Positions 1 through 8,227 of a stretch of 43,550 bases of DNA are shown here, piece after piece. Where the stretch lies: NCBI GenBank assembly GCA_042408955.1, contig JBHOQQ010000188.1:1-43550 (forward strand). The letters are read 5' to 3'. The stretch's first letter is position 1; each line of letters starts with the position of its first letter. The stretch is from CALGSZ01 sp042408955. GTDB lineage: Bacteria > Chloroflexota > Chloroflexia > Thermomicrobiales > UBA6265. The translations under genes and the position numbers were made by a program. The notes below the pieces were generated by a model. It had not been told where the DNA came from. It saw only the letters and a list, made by a program, of their open reading frames with translations, and did no database searches.

Positions 1-1
1 G

Positions 2-1897
2 ACGCTCAATTTGTTAGGCACTCAAACCCCACAGGCAACCCCAACGATCGCACCGCCTACCTCGGTGCCGACCGGCACAGCGCAGCCCGCGCCCACGGAT
101 ACTCCTGAGCCGACAGCAACGCCAGTTCCGACTGACACGCCAGAGCCGGCGCCAACTGACACACCCGAGCCATCCCCAACTGAGACATCAACCGAAACGC
201 CTGTGCCAACGGCTACGCCGCCAGCGACGCCCGTAGTCGCGGTGCTGACGGTCCTACCAGAGGCTGATGCGTTCGTTGCCGAAAATAATCCCGGTGCCAA
301 CTTCGGCGCCAAGACGACCCTAGTGGTGGATGGTGACCGTGGCGCGCAAGTGGAGAGTTACGTCCGGTTTGCGGTGACCGGGACTACCGGCACTGTGGAG
401 AGCGCAACGTTGCGCTTCCACACCACCACAAGTTCTTGGGCGGTTAGCACTGACGGTCCAGTTGTTGCCGCCGCAAGCAATGATTGGAGCGAATTGGGCA
501 TCACGTGGTCCAAACGGCCTGCGCTCACAAGTGCAACTGTCCACGATCTTGGACCAGTCACGGCGAACTCGTGGATCGCTTTTGACGTGACGTCGCTCAT
601 TGCAGCCGATGGAACCTACACATTTGCGCTCCTTCCCACGTCGAACGATGGCATCGAAATGTGGTCGCGCACTGGGACGATTCCTCCTGAACTCGTCATA
701 ACGTACAGAGCAGGTGGCACACCAGGCCCAACGCCGACATCAGAGCCAGCATCTCCGCCGGCAACGGCTTCGCCGACGGCGCTCCCGTCTCCGACTGCTG
801 GCGCAAGCCCATCAGCTACGTTCACAGTAACAGCCATCCCCACCCCAACAGCCACTGTGACACGAACATCCACGCCAACGGCTACTGCGACACGCACGCC
901 AACCGCTACCGCCACTGCGACGCGGACACCGGCACCGACACCAACAGCGACACCAGGGAGCGGTGATGCGGTACGCGTGGCTGCCGCTGGGGACGTCGCC
1001 TGCACGAGTTCCGGCACGACGAGTTGTGCGCAACGGCTGACCGGCGACCTGATCCGGACTCTCAATCCGAATGCGGTGTTTATGCTCGGTGACATGCAGT
1101 ATGAGTTTGCAACGTCTGACGCCATCGCCGCTGGCTACCATCCGGCGTGGGGCAGCTTCAAATCCATAACGTATCCGGTGGCTGGCGGCAGCCATGATTT
1201 CTACGGAGGAGGAGATTTCGCCTCCTATTGGGGTGCACAAGCGGGCGTGCCGAACGAGAACTGGTACAGCTTCGATCTCGGCACGTGGCACATCGTCGCA
1301 CTGAACTCCTATTGCTCGCGAAACGGAAACTGCACGGCGGAGCAGGACTGGCTGTCTGCCGATCTCGCCGCTCACCCCGCGCAGTGCACGCTGGCGATGT
1401 GGCATCAGCCTCGCTACAGCTCAGGCGCCATGCATGGCAGCTACACCGGCATCGATTGGGCGTGGGACATGCTCTACGCCGCGGGCGCAGACGTGGTGCT
1501 GACGGGTCACGATCATACCTACGAGCGTTTCGCACCGATCGACGCGAGCGACCGGAGAGATCCTGCGTTTGGTATGCGGGAGTTTGTGGTCGGGACGGGT
1601 GGCAGAAGTCATTACGATTTCAATTCACCGCTTTCGACCACCGAGGTTCGAGACAATACGACGTACGGCGTGCTGCTTCTGACGCTGAAGTCGGGTGGCT
1701 ACGACTGGAAATTTGTTCCGGTCAACTCCGGTGGTTTCACGGACGCCGGCAGCGGTTCCTGCCACGGCAAGCCGAGCAGTACCGGGGCTACATCATCGAC
1801 GCTGAGCGCCGTTGGGCCGGTGGCCGGTGAGGGGTGGGTCTTCGCACTCGTGCTCGCCGCGCGGCGCCGGACCGGGCGCCGGGGCGCGACTCGATGA
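2..1897 (+). CDS. Secreted DNRLRE / calcineurin-like metallophosphoesterase (5' partial)
   Basis: The frame is open to the left edge and lacks a signal peptide, so the true N-terminus lies outside the window. Residues below count from the TTG at 11. A Thr/Pro/Glu linker (1-75) with three PTDTPEP units leads into a DNRLRE-type beta-sandwich (about 78-232; ADAFVAENNPGANFG start, SFD/AFDVTSLI strand, TYTFALL). A second Thr/Pro/Ala linker (about 233-318) follows, then a calcineurin-like phosphoesterase domain (about 322-575). Metal-site motifs are GDVAC (D328), LGDMQ (D361), GSHD (394-396), WHQP (H465) and GHDH (499-502). The third motif is GSHD, not the usual GNHD, so the bridging Asn is replaced by Ser. 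The protein ends in a short hydrophobic stretch (609-616) and an Arg-rich tail, which resembles a cell-surface sorting tail. I infer an extracellular phosphoesterase; the substrate is unknown. Confidence 0.85.
   Translation, partial: TLNLLGTQTPQATPTIAPPTSVPTGTAQPAPTDTPEPTATPVPTDTPEPAPTDTPEPSPTETSTETPVPTATPPATPVVAVLTVLPEADAFVAENNPGANFGAKTTLVVDGDRGAQVESYVRFAVTGTTGTVESATLRFHTTTSSWAVSTDGPVVAAASNDWSELGITWSKRPALTSATVHDLGPVTANSWIAFDVTSLIAADGTYTFALLPTSNDGIEMWSRTGTIPPELVITYRAGGTPGPTPTSEPASPPATASPTALPSPTAGASPSATFTVTAIPTPTATVTRTSTPTATATRTPTATATATRTPAPTPTATPGSGDAVRVAAAGDVACTSSGTTSCAQRLTGDLIRTLNPNAVFMLGDMQYEFATSDAIAAGYHPAWGSFKSITYPVAGGSHDFYGGGDFASYWGAQAGVPNENWYSFDLGTWHIVALNSYCSRNGNCTAEQDWLSADLAAHPAQCTLAMWHQPRYSSGAMHGSYTGIDWAWDMLYAAGADVVLTGHDHTYERFAPIDASDRRDPAFGMREFVVGTGGRSHYDFNSPLSTTEVRDNTTYGVLLLTLKSGGYDWKFVPVNSGGFTDAGSGSCHGKPSSTGATSSTLSAVGPVAGEGWVFALVLAARRRTGRRGATR
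92..181 (+). repeat. Imperfect tandem repeat encoding PTDTPEP linker units
   Basis: Three near-copies of a PTDTPEP-coding unit (residues 28-34, 40-46 and 48-54 of the phosphoesterase) form the first Thr/Pro linker. A second low-complexity tract (about 731-955) encodes TATRTP-like units. These are coding, wall-spanning or mucin-like linkers, not a CRISPR or a mobile element. Confidence 0.7.
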
Positions 1898-2217
1898 TAC
1901 AGGCACTCAGAGATTGATCGGGCGCATGTCTTGTAGTGATGTGCGCCCGAGTCCGGGCCAGGTTTGGTCCACCCCTGCGCGCAGCCAGGCGTTCGCACGT
2001 GCTAGGGGTCATCACGCAACGGAAACTTCGCGCCAGCGTTGCGGTGATTCCTAGAGCCTGATTCTCTCGGAAGCCTGCCTAATTCTCCGCCGCTCTGTGC
2101 CGGCCCCCTGTCCCCGCGGTCGCGGTGGAAGCTCCCCGTGGCATCATACGGGCTGAAGAGCCAGTGCCAGTGGCTTAGCAGATCGGTGCTTGGCGATGGG
2201 AGGGAGGCTGTACCAGG
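1898..2217. other. Gene-free stretch between the phosphoesterase gene and pyrE
   Basis: No convincing coding frame. It holds two inverted repeats. The first is CGGGCGCA (1919-1926) with TGCGCCCG (1942-1949), just after the phosphoesterase stop and probably its terminator. The second is ATCACGCAACG (2011-2021) with CGTTGCGGTGAT (2037-2048), a stem with one bulged base. Near the pyrE start there is a tandem GCCAGT pair (2161-2172). No T tract follows either stem. The second stem could be a pyrE leader element, but no known pyrimidine regulator site is recognisable. Confidence 0.5.
1919..1949 (+). terminator. Hairpin after the phosphoesterase gene
   Basis: An 8-bp perfect stem, CGGGCGCA / TGCGCCCG, with a 15-base loop starts 22 bases past the stop codon. 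No U tract follows, so terminator function is inferred from position and stem strength only. Confidence 0.4.
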
Positions 2218-2832
2218 GTGGCTGATGCGAGCATTGCTGCAGATCGAGCGTCGGATGTGCTGGAGCGATTACGGCGGGTAGGAGCGCTTAAGGAGGGGCA
2301 TTTCCTCCTTGCTTCGGGCAGGCATAGCAACCAGTACATCGAGAAATTCGATCTGTTGCGGCAGCCGCGTGAGACCGAGGCGGTTTGCCGCCACATCGTT
2401 GAAGAATTCCAGGACAAGGGGATTGACGTCGTGGTGGGGCCGACAACGGGCGGCATCCTCCTGGCTTTCGAAGTGGCCCGGCAGTTGGGTGTCGCGGCCG
2501 CCTATGCGGAGCGGAAGGCGGAAGGCGTGCCTGGACGCGAATTCCGCCGGGGCACTCGGTTCTCAGTGGGGCAACGGGTGCTGGTGGTCGACGATATCCT
2601 CACCACGGGTGGTTCCGTGCGGGAGACGCTTTCCGCGCTGAGCCGGGAGCCTGTCGTTGTCGTGGCGGTCAGCGTGCTGGTTGATCGAAGCGGCGGGCGG
2701 GTTACGTTCGGTGACACGCCGCTCCTGCCCCTGGTGACGTTGGATATCCAAAGCTGGGAGCCAGAAGCTTGCCTTCTCTGCAGTGCGGGTATCCCGCTCG
2801 TAAAGCCGGGCACGACCAGTGTCGTCTCCTGA
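2218..2832 (+). CDS. pyrE: Orotate phosphoribosyltransferase
   Basis: Transfers orotate to PRPP to give orotidine 5'-phosphate, the fifth step of de novo pyrimidine synthesis, in the cytoplasm. At 204 residues it has the usual length. The type I phosphoribosyltransferase PRPP loop VLVVDDILTTGGS is at 121-133. The catalytic-loop region AERKAEG is at 97-103, and SGRHSNQY at 33-40 is the orotate-side substrate region. The C-terminal CLLCSAGIPLVKPG is typical of the bacterial PyrE branch found in Thermus, Chloroflexi and related groups. Translation starts at a GTG behind GGGAGGGAGG. No other pyr gene is next to it, so it appears to be a single-gene unit; it is convergent with the small gene ending at 2890. 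Confidence 0.95.
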   Translation: MADASIAADRASDVLERLRRVGALKEGHFLLASGRHSNQYIEKFDLLRQPRETEAVCRHIVEEFQDKGIDVVVGPTTGGILLAFEVARQLGVAAAYAERKAEGVPGREFRRGTRFSVGQRVLVVDDILTTGGSVRETLSALSREPVVVVAVSVLVDRSGGRVTFGDTPLLPLVTLDIQSWEPEACLLCSAGIPLVKPGTTSVVS

Positions 2833-2868
2833 GAGGGCGCATTGACCGTGTTCGCGTCATCAGGAAGA

Positions 2869-2890
2869 GCCGCCAAGTCGTGACGGCGGT
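2869..2890. terminator. Short GC hairpin between convergent genes
   Basis: CCGCC (2870-2874) pairs with GGCGG (2885-2889) around a 10-base loop, extendable by a G-T pair. It lies between the pyrE stop and the stop of the convergent small gene and could serve both. It is short and has no T tract. Confidence 0.3.
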
Positions 2891-3111
2891 TAGGAATCCT
2901 GATGCCTGGCAGCGCTAGCGATGCGATGTCGGAGTTCTTCGCGTTGCGCGATAAGGTCGTCAAGGCGCTGCTCGATTTGCTGGAGGATGTCCTCTCGGGG
3001 ACGTCTGACGTACTCGTCACGCAACTCGATAATCATCTGCGCGAGGCGAGCGATTGTCCGGACGGTGTGGATAGGATCGTCCTCCCGGGTTGGCACGGAA
3101 TATCCGCTCAT
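2890..3111 (-). CDS. Small charged helical protein, function unknown
   Basis: A 73-residue frame directly downstream of ligA on the same strand (94-base gap). The ATG has a clean Shine-Dalgarno, GGAGG, seven bases upstream, which argues that it is translated. The sequence is nearly all predicted helix: HTVRTIARLAQMIIELRDEY, then EDILQQIEQRLDDLIAQREELRHRI, with heptad-like spacing of Ile/Leu and many charged residues. It probably forms a short coiled coil or helical hairpin. It has no signal peptide, membrane segment or cysteine. I do not recognise the family. Being co-oriented with LigA suggests co-transcription but does not show a repair role. Confidence 0.6.
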   Translation of the reverse strand: MSGYSVPTREDDPIHTVRTIARLAQMIIELRDEYVRRPREDILQQIEQRLDDLIAQREELRHRIASAARHQDS

Positions 3112-3204
3112 TGTCCCGCCTCCGCAGGAATGCCGGCGCAGATGCCGGCGCTGATCTCAAATTGCGTGACCGCATTGCCCATCGTCAAGTCGCCGCCGGC
3201 GTGG

Positions 3205-5244
3205 CTACGAAGCTGCGACCGGCGCCCCTCTGAGCATCTCCAGGAGCGTGGCCTCGTCGATGATGGGGATGTTGAGCTGGCGAGCGCGCTCAGCTTTACT
3301 CCCTGGATTCTCACCGACCACAACGTACGTCGTCTTGCGTGACACCGAATCGGATACATTGGCCCCGGCTCTCCGCAAGAGCTCCTCCGCTTCCTGTCGC
3401 GTCATGCTCGCCAATCGGCCAGTGATGACGAAGGTCTTGCCCGCTAGTGGAAGCTCCTGCTCGCCGGCTGGACGCAACTCGTCTTCCATGCGCACGCCGG
3501 CTTTCCGAAGCTTTTCGATGATAACCTGATTTCGTGGCTCGTGGAAGAAGTCATAGATGCTCTTTGCCACGACCTCGCCAATACCCTCGATGGCATTGAG
3601 ATCTTCGAACGATGCCTGCATGAGCCGGTCGATCGATCCAAAGCGCTGGGCCAGGAGCGCTGCAGTTCGCTCGCCGACGTGGCGGATGCCAAGGCCGTGG
3701 ATCAGCCGGGCCAGCGGGCGATTCTTGCTCGCCTCGATCGACGCTTTGAGATTGGCCGCGCTTTTCTCGCCAAATCCTTCCAGTTGCGCGATTTTGTCGA
3801 AGTCCAGGTAATAGATATCTGCAACGTCACGGAGCCAGCCGAGCTCGACGAAGCGGTCAATGATTTTCTCTCCCATGCCATCAATATCCATGGCGCTGCG
3901 GGAGACGAAGTGCTCCAGGTGACGCTTCAATTGCGCTGAACAGGCGGCGTTCGTGCAGTACCGCATGGCCGTGCCGGGCTCGCGGTGCGTTGGGGCGCCG
4001 CAGACAGGGCAGGTGCTCGGCATCACAAACGGGCGCTCGTTGCCCGTGCGCTTCTCCTTTATCACCTTCACAATGTACGGAATCACATCGCCAGAGCGCT
4101 GGACTACGACCGTGTCACCAATGCGGATGTCCTTTCGCGCGATCTCATCCTCGTTAAAGAGTGATGCCCGGCGGACAATCACCCCGCCGATGTTCACTGG
4201 CTGCAAGATTGCGACCGGATTGAGCGTGCCAGTGCGGCCGACATTGACGATGATGTCCTCGACCACCGTCGTCTTCTGAATCGCCGGGAATTTGTACGCA
4301 GTCGCCCACCGTGGCTCGCGGCCGACATACCCAAGCTCCTCTTGCAAGCGCACATCGTCAATCTTGATCACCACGCCGTCAATCTCGAATTCAAGACGAT
4401 CTCGCTGGTTCTGCCACGCCAGGCAATGCTGCCAGACCTCGTCGACGCCGTGGGCGCGCGCTGCGTCAGGGGGAGTTTGGAAGCCAAGTTCTTGCAGCAG
4501 CATCAAGATGTCCCAATGCGTTGGCGGCTGCGGCGCGCCGTGAATGTAGCCGATCCCATAGGCAATGATGCGAAGTGGTCGCGACGCCGTCACACGCGGA
4601 TCTAGCTGGCGCAGGGAGCCTGCCGCGGCATTGCGTGGGTTCATGAATGGCTCGCCACCTTCGGAGAGGATGCGCTCATTCAGAGCCTCGAAATCGGCCT
4701 TGCGCATGTAGACCTCGCCACGGACCTCGATGACTTCTGGCATGATGCTGTTCTTGGGGAGATTAAGGCGCAATGGCAATGTCTTGATGGTTCGAAGATT
4801 CGCGCTGACATCTTCCCCGACAAAGCCATCGCCACGCGTGGCTCCGTGATCGAACACGCCGTTGACGTAGGTGATGGCGACGGCCAGGCCGTCTACCTTG
4901 GGCTCGGTTACGAACGTTAGCGGCACGTTGCCAATGAGCCGGACGATCCGCTGCACCCAGGCACGAAGCTCCTCCTCGCTGTAGACATTGCTCAGCGAGA
5001 GCATTGGCACGGGGTGCCGAACCTTCGCGAAGCCTTCGGCCGGCGTGGCGCCGACGCGCTGCGTTGGGGAATCAGGAGTCACCAGCTCCGGGTGAGCGGC
5101 CTCAAGCTCACGGAGCTCGCGCATGGCCTCATCATATTCGGCATCCGAGACGGTCGGCTGAGCAAGAACATAATACTCGTAGTTCCACCGCTCGATCTTT
5201 CGCCGAAGCTCCTCAACACGTCGTTGAATATCAATCTCGGCCAT
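3205..5244 (-). CDS. ligA: NAD+-dependent DNA ligase
   Basis: Seals nicks in duplex DNA using NAD+, in replication and repair. Domains in order: N-terminal Ia domain (DAEYDEAMRELRELE); adenylation domain with the nucleotidyl-lysine in KVDG (K116 from this start); OB fold; a four-cysteine zinc finger (CPVC...CTNAAC); helix-hairpin-helix repeats (IEGIGEVVA region); and a C-terminal BRCT domain (GKTFVITGRL to the end). The length of 679 residues is normal. The frame continues upstream to an ATG at 5283 (692 residues), but the ATG at 5244 has GGGAG six bases upstream and gives the expected family N-terminus, so it is preferred. The gene is divergent from the exonuclease/GIY-YIG gene, with a palindrome-rich spacer between them. 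Confidence 0.96.
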   Translation of the reverse strand: MAEIDIQRRVEELRRKIERWNYEYYVLAQPTVSDAEYDEAMRELRELEAAHPELVTPDSPTQRVGATPAEGFAKVRHPVPMLSLSNVYSEEELRAWVQRIVRLIGNVPLTFVTEPKVDGLAVAITYVNGVFDHGATRGDGFVGEDVSANLRTIKTLPLRLNLPKNSIMPEVIEVRGEVYMRKADFEALNERILSEGGEPFMNPRNAAAGSLRQLDPRVTASRPLRIIAYGIGYIHGAPQPPTHWDILMLLQELGFQTPPDAARAHGVDEVWQHCLAWQNQRDRLEFEIDGVVIKIDDVRLQEELGYVGREPRWATAYKFPAIQKTTVVEDIIVNVGRTGTLNPVAILQPVNIGGVIVRRASLFNEDEIARKDIRIGDTVVVQRSGDVIPYIVKVIKEKRTGNERPFVMPSTCPVCGAPTHREPGTAMRYCTNAACSAQLKRHLEHFVSRSAMDIDGMGEKIIDRFVELGWLRDVADIYYLDFDKIAQLEGFGEKSAANLKASIEASKNRPLARLIHGLGIRHVGERTAALLAQRFGSIDRLMQASFEDLNAIEGIGEVVAKSIYDFFHEPRNQVIIEKLRKAGVRMEDELRPAGEQELPLAGKTFVITGRLASMTRQEAEELLRRAGANVSDSVSRKTTYVVVGENPGSKAERARQLNIPIIDEATLLEMLRGAPVAAS

Positions 5245-5300
5245 GCCTGGCTCCCGTGGCTTCGCCCTTGCAGTCAGCCGCATCGTGAACGTACGCTTCG

Positions 5301-5326
5301 GCTAGAGTCTAGCACATGTGTGTTAG
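5301..5326. promoter_or_regulatory. Overlapping palindromes in the ligA / exonuclease divergent spacer
   Basis: A perfect 6-bp inverted repeat with one central base, GCTAGA-G-TCTAGC (5301-5313), overlaps a second imperfect dyad, CTAGCACATGTGTGTTAG (5309-5326; 7 of 8 arm positions pair). Both lie between the divergent starts of two DNA-repair genes, where an operator would be expected. The second dyad vaguely resembles Gram-positive-type LexA boxes but does not match a consensus I can assert. Confidence 0.45.
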
Positions 5327-5368
5327 AACCCTGCCGGCGGCCGGTACTGCCGAGAATGGGATGCGACC

Positions 5369-7495
5369 ATGATGCTTTCTCGCGCCAATACCGGACATCA
5401 GGAACCACAGGTGGGGGAGAGACCAAGGGAAGCTGACTCCGGAAGCCGGTACGCATTCCTGACACGGCGTGCCATCGAGTTCGTTCAGACTCGCGGGGGC
5501 GCGGTCTCGCAAGAGGAATTGATCGCCTATGTGTTCGGCGCAGGGTCACCAGCGTCCCTGTGGCAATCGCTCCTCCGGGACATCCTGGAGCGTGATGGCA
5601 CGCTCGTGCTGCGCCGGGACGGCTATTGGGCTCTACCTCACCTTGAGCATGAGCAAGCTGCGGCTTCGAATTGCCTCGTCGAGTTTGTGGCCGTCGACGT
5701 GGAGACAACCGGTCTCAAGCCCTTGCAACAGCGCATTATCGAGATCGCGGCAATTCGGTTCCGCGGTGGCAAGGAGGTCGAGCGCTTCGAGAGCCTCGTG
5801 TTTCCGGAGCGGCGCGTGCCGGGATACATCACGAAGCTGACCGGCATCACCGATGAGATGGTGGCGGCCGCGCCGCGCTTCGCCGACATCGCACTGGACT
5901 TCGAGCGCTTTCTTGGAACCTCGTTGGTGGTCGGACATAATGTTGGATTTGACATCAGCTTCCTCAATGCCGAGATGGCGCGCTGTGGCCGGCCCGCGCT
6001 GATCAACGAGCGACTTGACGTTATGGCGCTGGCAATGCGGTTGTTGCCGCTGGTGCGGCGCCCGACGTTGGACCGCGTGGCCACGGCGGTAGGGCTTGCG
6101 CCACGTCAGATCCATCGTGCCGCAGGCGATGCCATCCTTGCCGCCCAAGCAGCGCTGCGCCTGGCTGAGCTAGCCAGGCAGGCCGGTCATACGACGCTCG
6201 ACCGGCTCAAGGCGTTGAGCGGATCCGTTGCCTGGCAGCCAAAGGAGGGAGTTGGCCGTGCGAGCGCGTTGCTCGATCGCGCACTCTTGGCGACAGTGCC
6301 GCGATGTCCGGGCGTCTATCTCATGCGGGATGCTCAGGATCGGATCTTATACATTGGCAAGGCGAAGAATCTTCGAGAACGCGTGGCGTCGTACTTTTCT
6401 CAGCCGTTGGGATACACGCGCAAGCTGGATGGTCTCATCGAATCGGTGCAGCGAATTGACGTAGAAGTCACCGGATCAGAGCTTGAGGCGCTCCTGCTAG
6501 AGTCGCAGCTTATCAAGCGCTACCAGCCGCGCTACAACACCGTCATGCGCGCCTACGAGCACTACCCGTTCATTCGGCTCGACATGTCAAATCCCTGGCC
6601 GCGGCTCACGTTAGCGAAGTCCTGGAACGATGATGGTGCGCGTTATTTCGGTCCGTTTCGCAACACTGGAGCCGCGCGCGCCGCTGTAGACCTGATCAAC
6701 GAGCACTTCCCGCTGCGCACGTGCCGCAGATCGTTTCGTGACGCCAGGAGCTATGGGTCGCCATGTCTTCGCCTTGACCTTGGCAAATGCCCAGGTCCGT
6801 GCGTTGGGCGTGCTGATCGCGATCGCTACATGGCGGTCGTACGGCAAGTTGCTCGGGTGCTGGAAGGCGATGATGCCGCGCTGCTGGAACAACTCTGGCA
6901 GAGTTTGGAGCAGGCAGCCCAGCGTTTGGACTTTGAGCAGGCGCGCCGGATTCGGAACGATATCCGATCGGTGGAAGCCATTGTCTCATCACAACGGAGG
7001 CAACGAGCGGCCAGCGAGCGCCACAATCTGATCCTCGTCTTACCATCGGTGGAGCGTGACGCCATCGAGGTTCTGCTGGTTATCCGTGGGCGGCTGTGGT
7101 CGCAGGCACGTGTGGCGCGGGCTGAGGAGGTCCGGTCACTCGCCGGCCGGCTGGCACGAAGCTGGGAGCGGTACGTGCGGATCGGATTGCCTCCAATTGA
7201 CCATACCACCGTCGATGAGGCCAACATCCTCAATCGCTGGCTCTTTCGGAATTGGGGACATCCAGCGATTCTGCCGATTGAAGGAGAGCCTCCCGACTGG
7301 GAAGGGCTAGCCTCGCGCGCTCTGGCGCTGTCCAATGATGATCTGATGCGTGAGGTGCGCTCGGTGGATGAGGAGGCTGACGAGCTTCTCGAAGGGGAGG
7401 GTGTTGACAATGCACCCAAGCGCCCGGGCGAAGCGGTTGTCTCGATGGTGAATGTGCCTGTGAGCGAAGCGACCATCCAAGACGCCTTTGCATAG
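5369..7495 (+). CDS. DnaQ-like 3'-5' exonuclease fused to GIY-YIG (UvrC N-terminal/Cho-like) nuclease
   Basis: A 708-residue fusion of repair modules. Residues 28-92 form an N-terminal segment that looks like a winged helix. An epsilon/DnaQ-type DEDDh exonuclease spans about 105-270, with the full set D110, E112 (DVETTG), D195 (HNVGFD), H249 and D254. A GIY-YIG domain spans about 310-395 (GVYLM at 315, YIG at 328-330, E378 in ALLLESQLIK). A UvrC-like CPGPC segment and a UvrB-interacting UVR-like helix pair (LEQAAQRLDFEQARRIRNDIRSVE) follow. The RNase H-like C-terminal nuclease half of true UvrC is absent, so it is not UvrC. Similar DEDD/UvrC-N fusions are known from actinobacteria and relatives and resemble Cho, which makes 3' incisions. 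The ATG at 5369 has only a weak upstream G-rich signal. The divergent gene is ligA; a uracil-DNA glycosylase follows. Confidence 0.88.
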   Translation: MMLSRANTGHQEPQVGERPREADSGSRYAFLTRRAIEFVQTRGGAVSQEELIAYVFGAGSPASLWQSLLRDILERDGTLVLRRDGYWALPHLEHEQAAASNCLVEFVAVDVETTGLKPLQQRIIEIAAIRFRGGKEVERFESLVFPERRVPGYITKLTGITDEMVAAAPRFADIALDFERFLGTSLVVGHNVGFDISFLNAEMARCGRPALINERLDVMALAMRLLPLVRRPTLDRVATAVGLAPRQIHRAAGDAILAAQAALRLAELARQAGHTTLDRLKALSGSVAWQPKEGVGRASALLDRALLATVPRCPGVYLMRDAQDRILYIGKAKNLRERVASYFSQPLGYTRKLDGLIESVQRIDVEVTGSELEALLLESQLIKRYQPRYNTVMRAYEHYPFIRLDMSNPWPRLTLAKSWNDDGARYFGPFRNTGAARAAVDLINEHFPLRTCRRSFRDARSYGSPCLRLDLGKCPGPCVGRADRDRYMAVVRQVARVLEGDDAALLEQLWQSLEQAAQRLDFEQARRIRNDIRSVEAIVSSQRRQRAASERHNLILVLPSVERDAIEVLLVIRGRLWSQARVARAEEVRSLAGRLARSWERYVRIGLPPIDHTTVDEANILNRWLFRNWGHPAILPIEGEPPDWEGLASRALALSNDDLMREVRSVDEEADELLEGEGVDNAPKRPGEAVVSMVNVPVSEATIQDAFA

Positions 7496-7519
7496 TGCCC
7501 TATCGTTAGGCGGTTCAGC

Positions 7520-7549
7520 TTGGGAGTGTGACAAGGGCTCCGTTATACT
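7520..7549 (+). promoter_or_regulatory. Probable sigma-70 promoter of the uracil-DNA glycosylase gene
   Basis: TTGGGA (7520-7525), an 18-base spacer, and TATACT (7544-7549), ending 39 bases before the GTG start. The same TATACT hexamer recurs upstream of prfC and the ABC-F gene. Confidence 0.5.
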
Positions 7550-7588
7550 GCATCTGGGGGTCGCGTTCCGAGGGTAGCGGGGTGCGAG

Positions 7589-8227
7589 GTGGCTGAGTCA
7601 ACAGTCGAGGCGACACTCGAGCAGATCGCGGCAGAAATTAGGGTTTGTCCGAAATGCGAGCTTGCACGGACGCGCACGCATGCGGTGCCAGGTGATGGGA
7701 ACCCGCGAGCGCGCATCATGTTTATCGGAGAAGCGCCTGGCTGGCACGAAGATCAGCAAGGCCGGCCATTCGTCGGAGCGGCGGGGAAATTCCTCAACGA
7801 ATTGCTGGCGCTCGCTGGCTTGAAACGCGAGGAAGTATTCATCACGAACGTAGTCAAGTGCAGGCCACCGGGAAACCGGGATCCCCTACCGGATGAAATC
7901 GCGGCGTGTGCTCCGTATCTTGAGCGGCAGATCGCAGCGATTGACCCCGAAGTGATCGTAACGCTTGGGCGCTTCTCGATGGCTCGGTGGTTCCCGGGCG
8001 AGCGTATTTCGCGAATCCACGGGCAGCCAAAGCGCGTTGAGGGCCGGCTGATCGTGCCGATGTATCACCCTGCCGCGGCGTTGCACCAATCGGCATTTCG
8101 GGCAGCCATCGAAGAGGATTTTGCCAAGCTGCCGAAAATTCTCGCCGAGGCGGAGCGAGAGCGGGCGCGCCATCGCGACGAGGCTGAGCAAGAGGAAGAG
8201 CCGGCGCAGCAGATGAGTCTCTTCTAA
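7589..8227 (+). CDS. Family-4 (4Fe-4S) uracil-DNA glycosylase
   Basis: Removes uracil from DNA to begin base-excision repair. The four Fe-S cysteines characteristic of family 4 are present: C20 and C23 (VCPKCELA), C91 (KCRPP) and C107 (AACAPYLE). Motif A is GEAPG (48-52), followed by DQQGRPFVG; motif B is MYHPAAALH (158-166). This pattern separates it from family-5 enzymes and from plain Ung. The length of 212 residues is typical, with an acidic Glu/Ala-rich tail ending in QQMSLF; this tail is reminiscent of beta-clamp-binding motifs (QxxSLF), an inference worth noting. The start is GTG. It is 93 bases downstream of the exonuclease/GIY-YIG gene but has its own promoter. Confidence 0.93.
   Translation: MAESTVEATLEQIAAEIRVCPKCELARTRTHAVPGDGNPRARIMFIGEAPGWHEDQQGRPFVGAAGKFLNELLALAGLKREEVFITNVVKCRPPGNRDPLPDEIAACAPYLERQIAAIDPEVIVTLGRFSMARWFPGERISRIHGQPKRVEGRLIVPMYHPAAALHQSAFRAAIEEDFAKLPKILAEAERERARHRDEAEQEEEPAQQMSLF

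Noticed and set aside
22..312. Val/Gly/Ser-repeat protein on the minus strand; also a possible CRISPR-like repeat
   Set aside because: It is the complement of the Thr/Pro linker repeat of the phosphoesterase gene; the units are short, uneven and without spacers.
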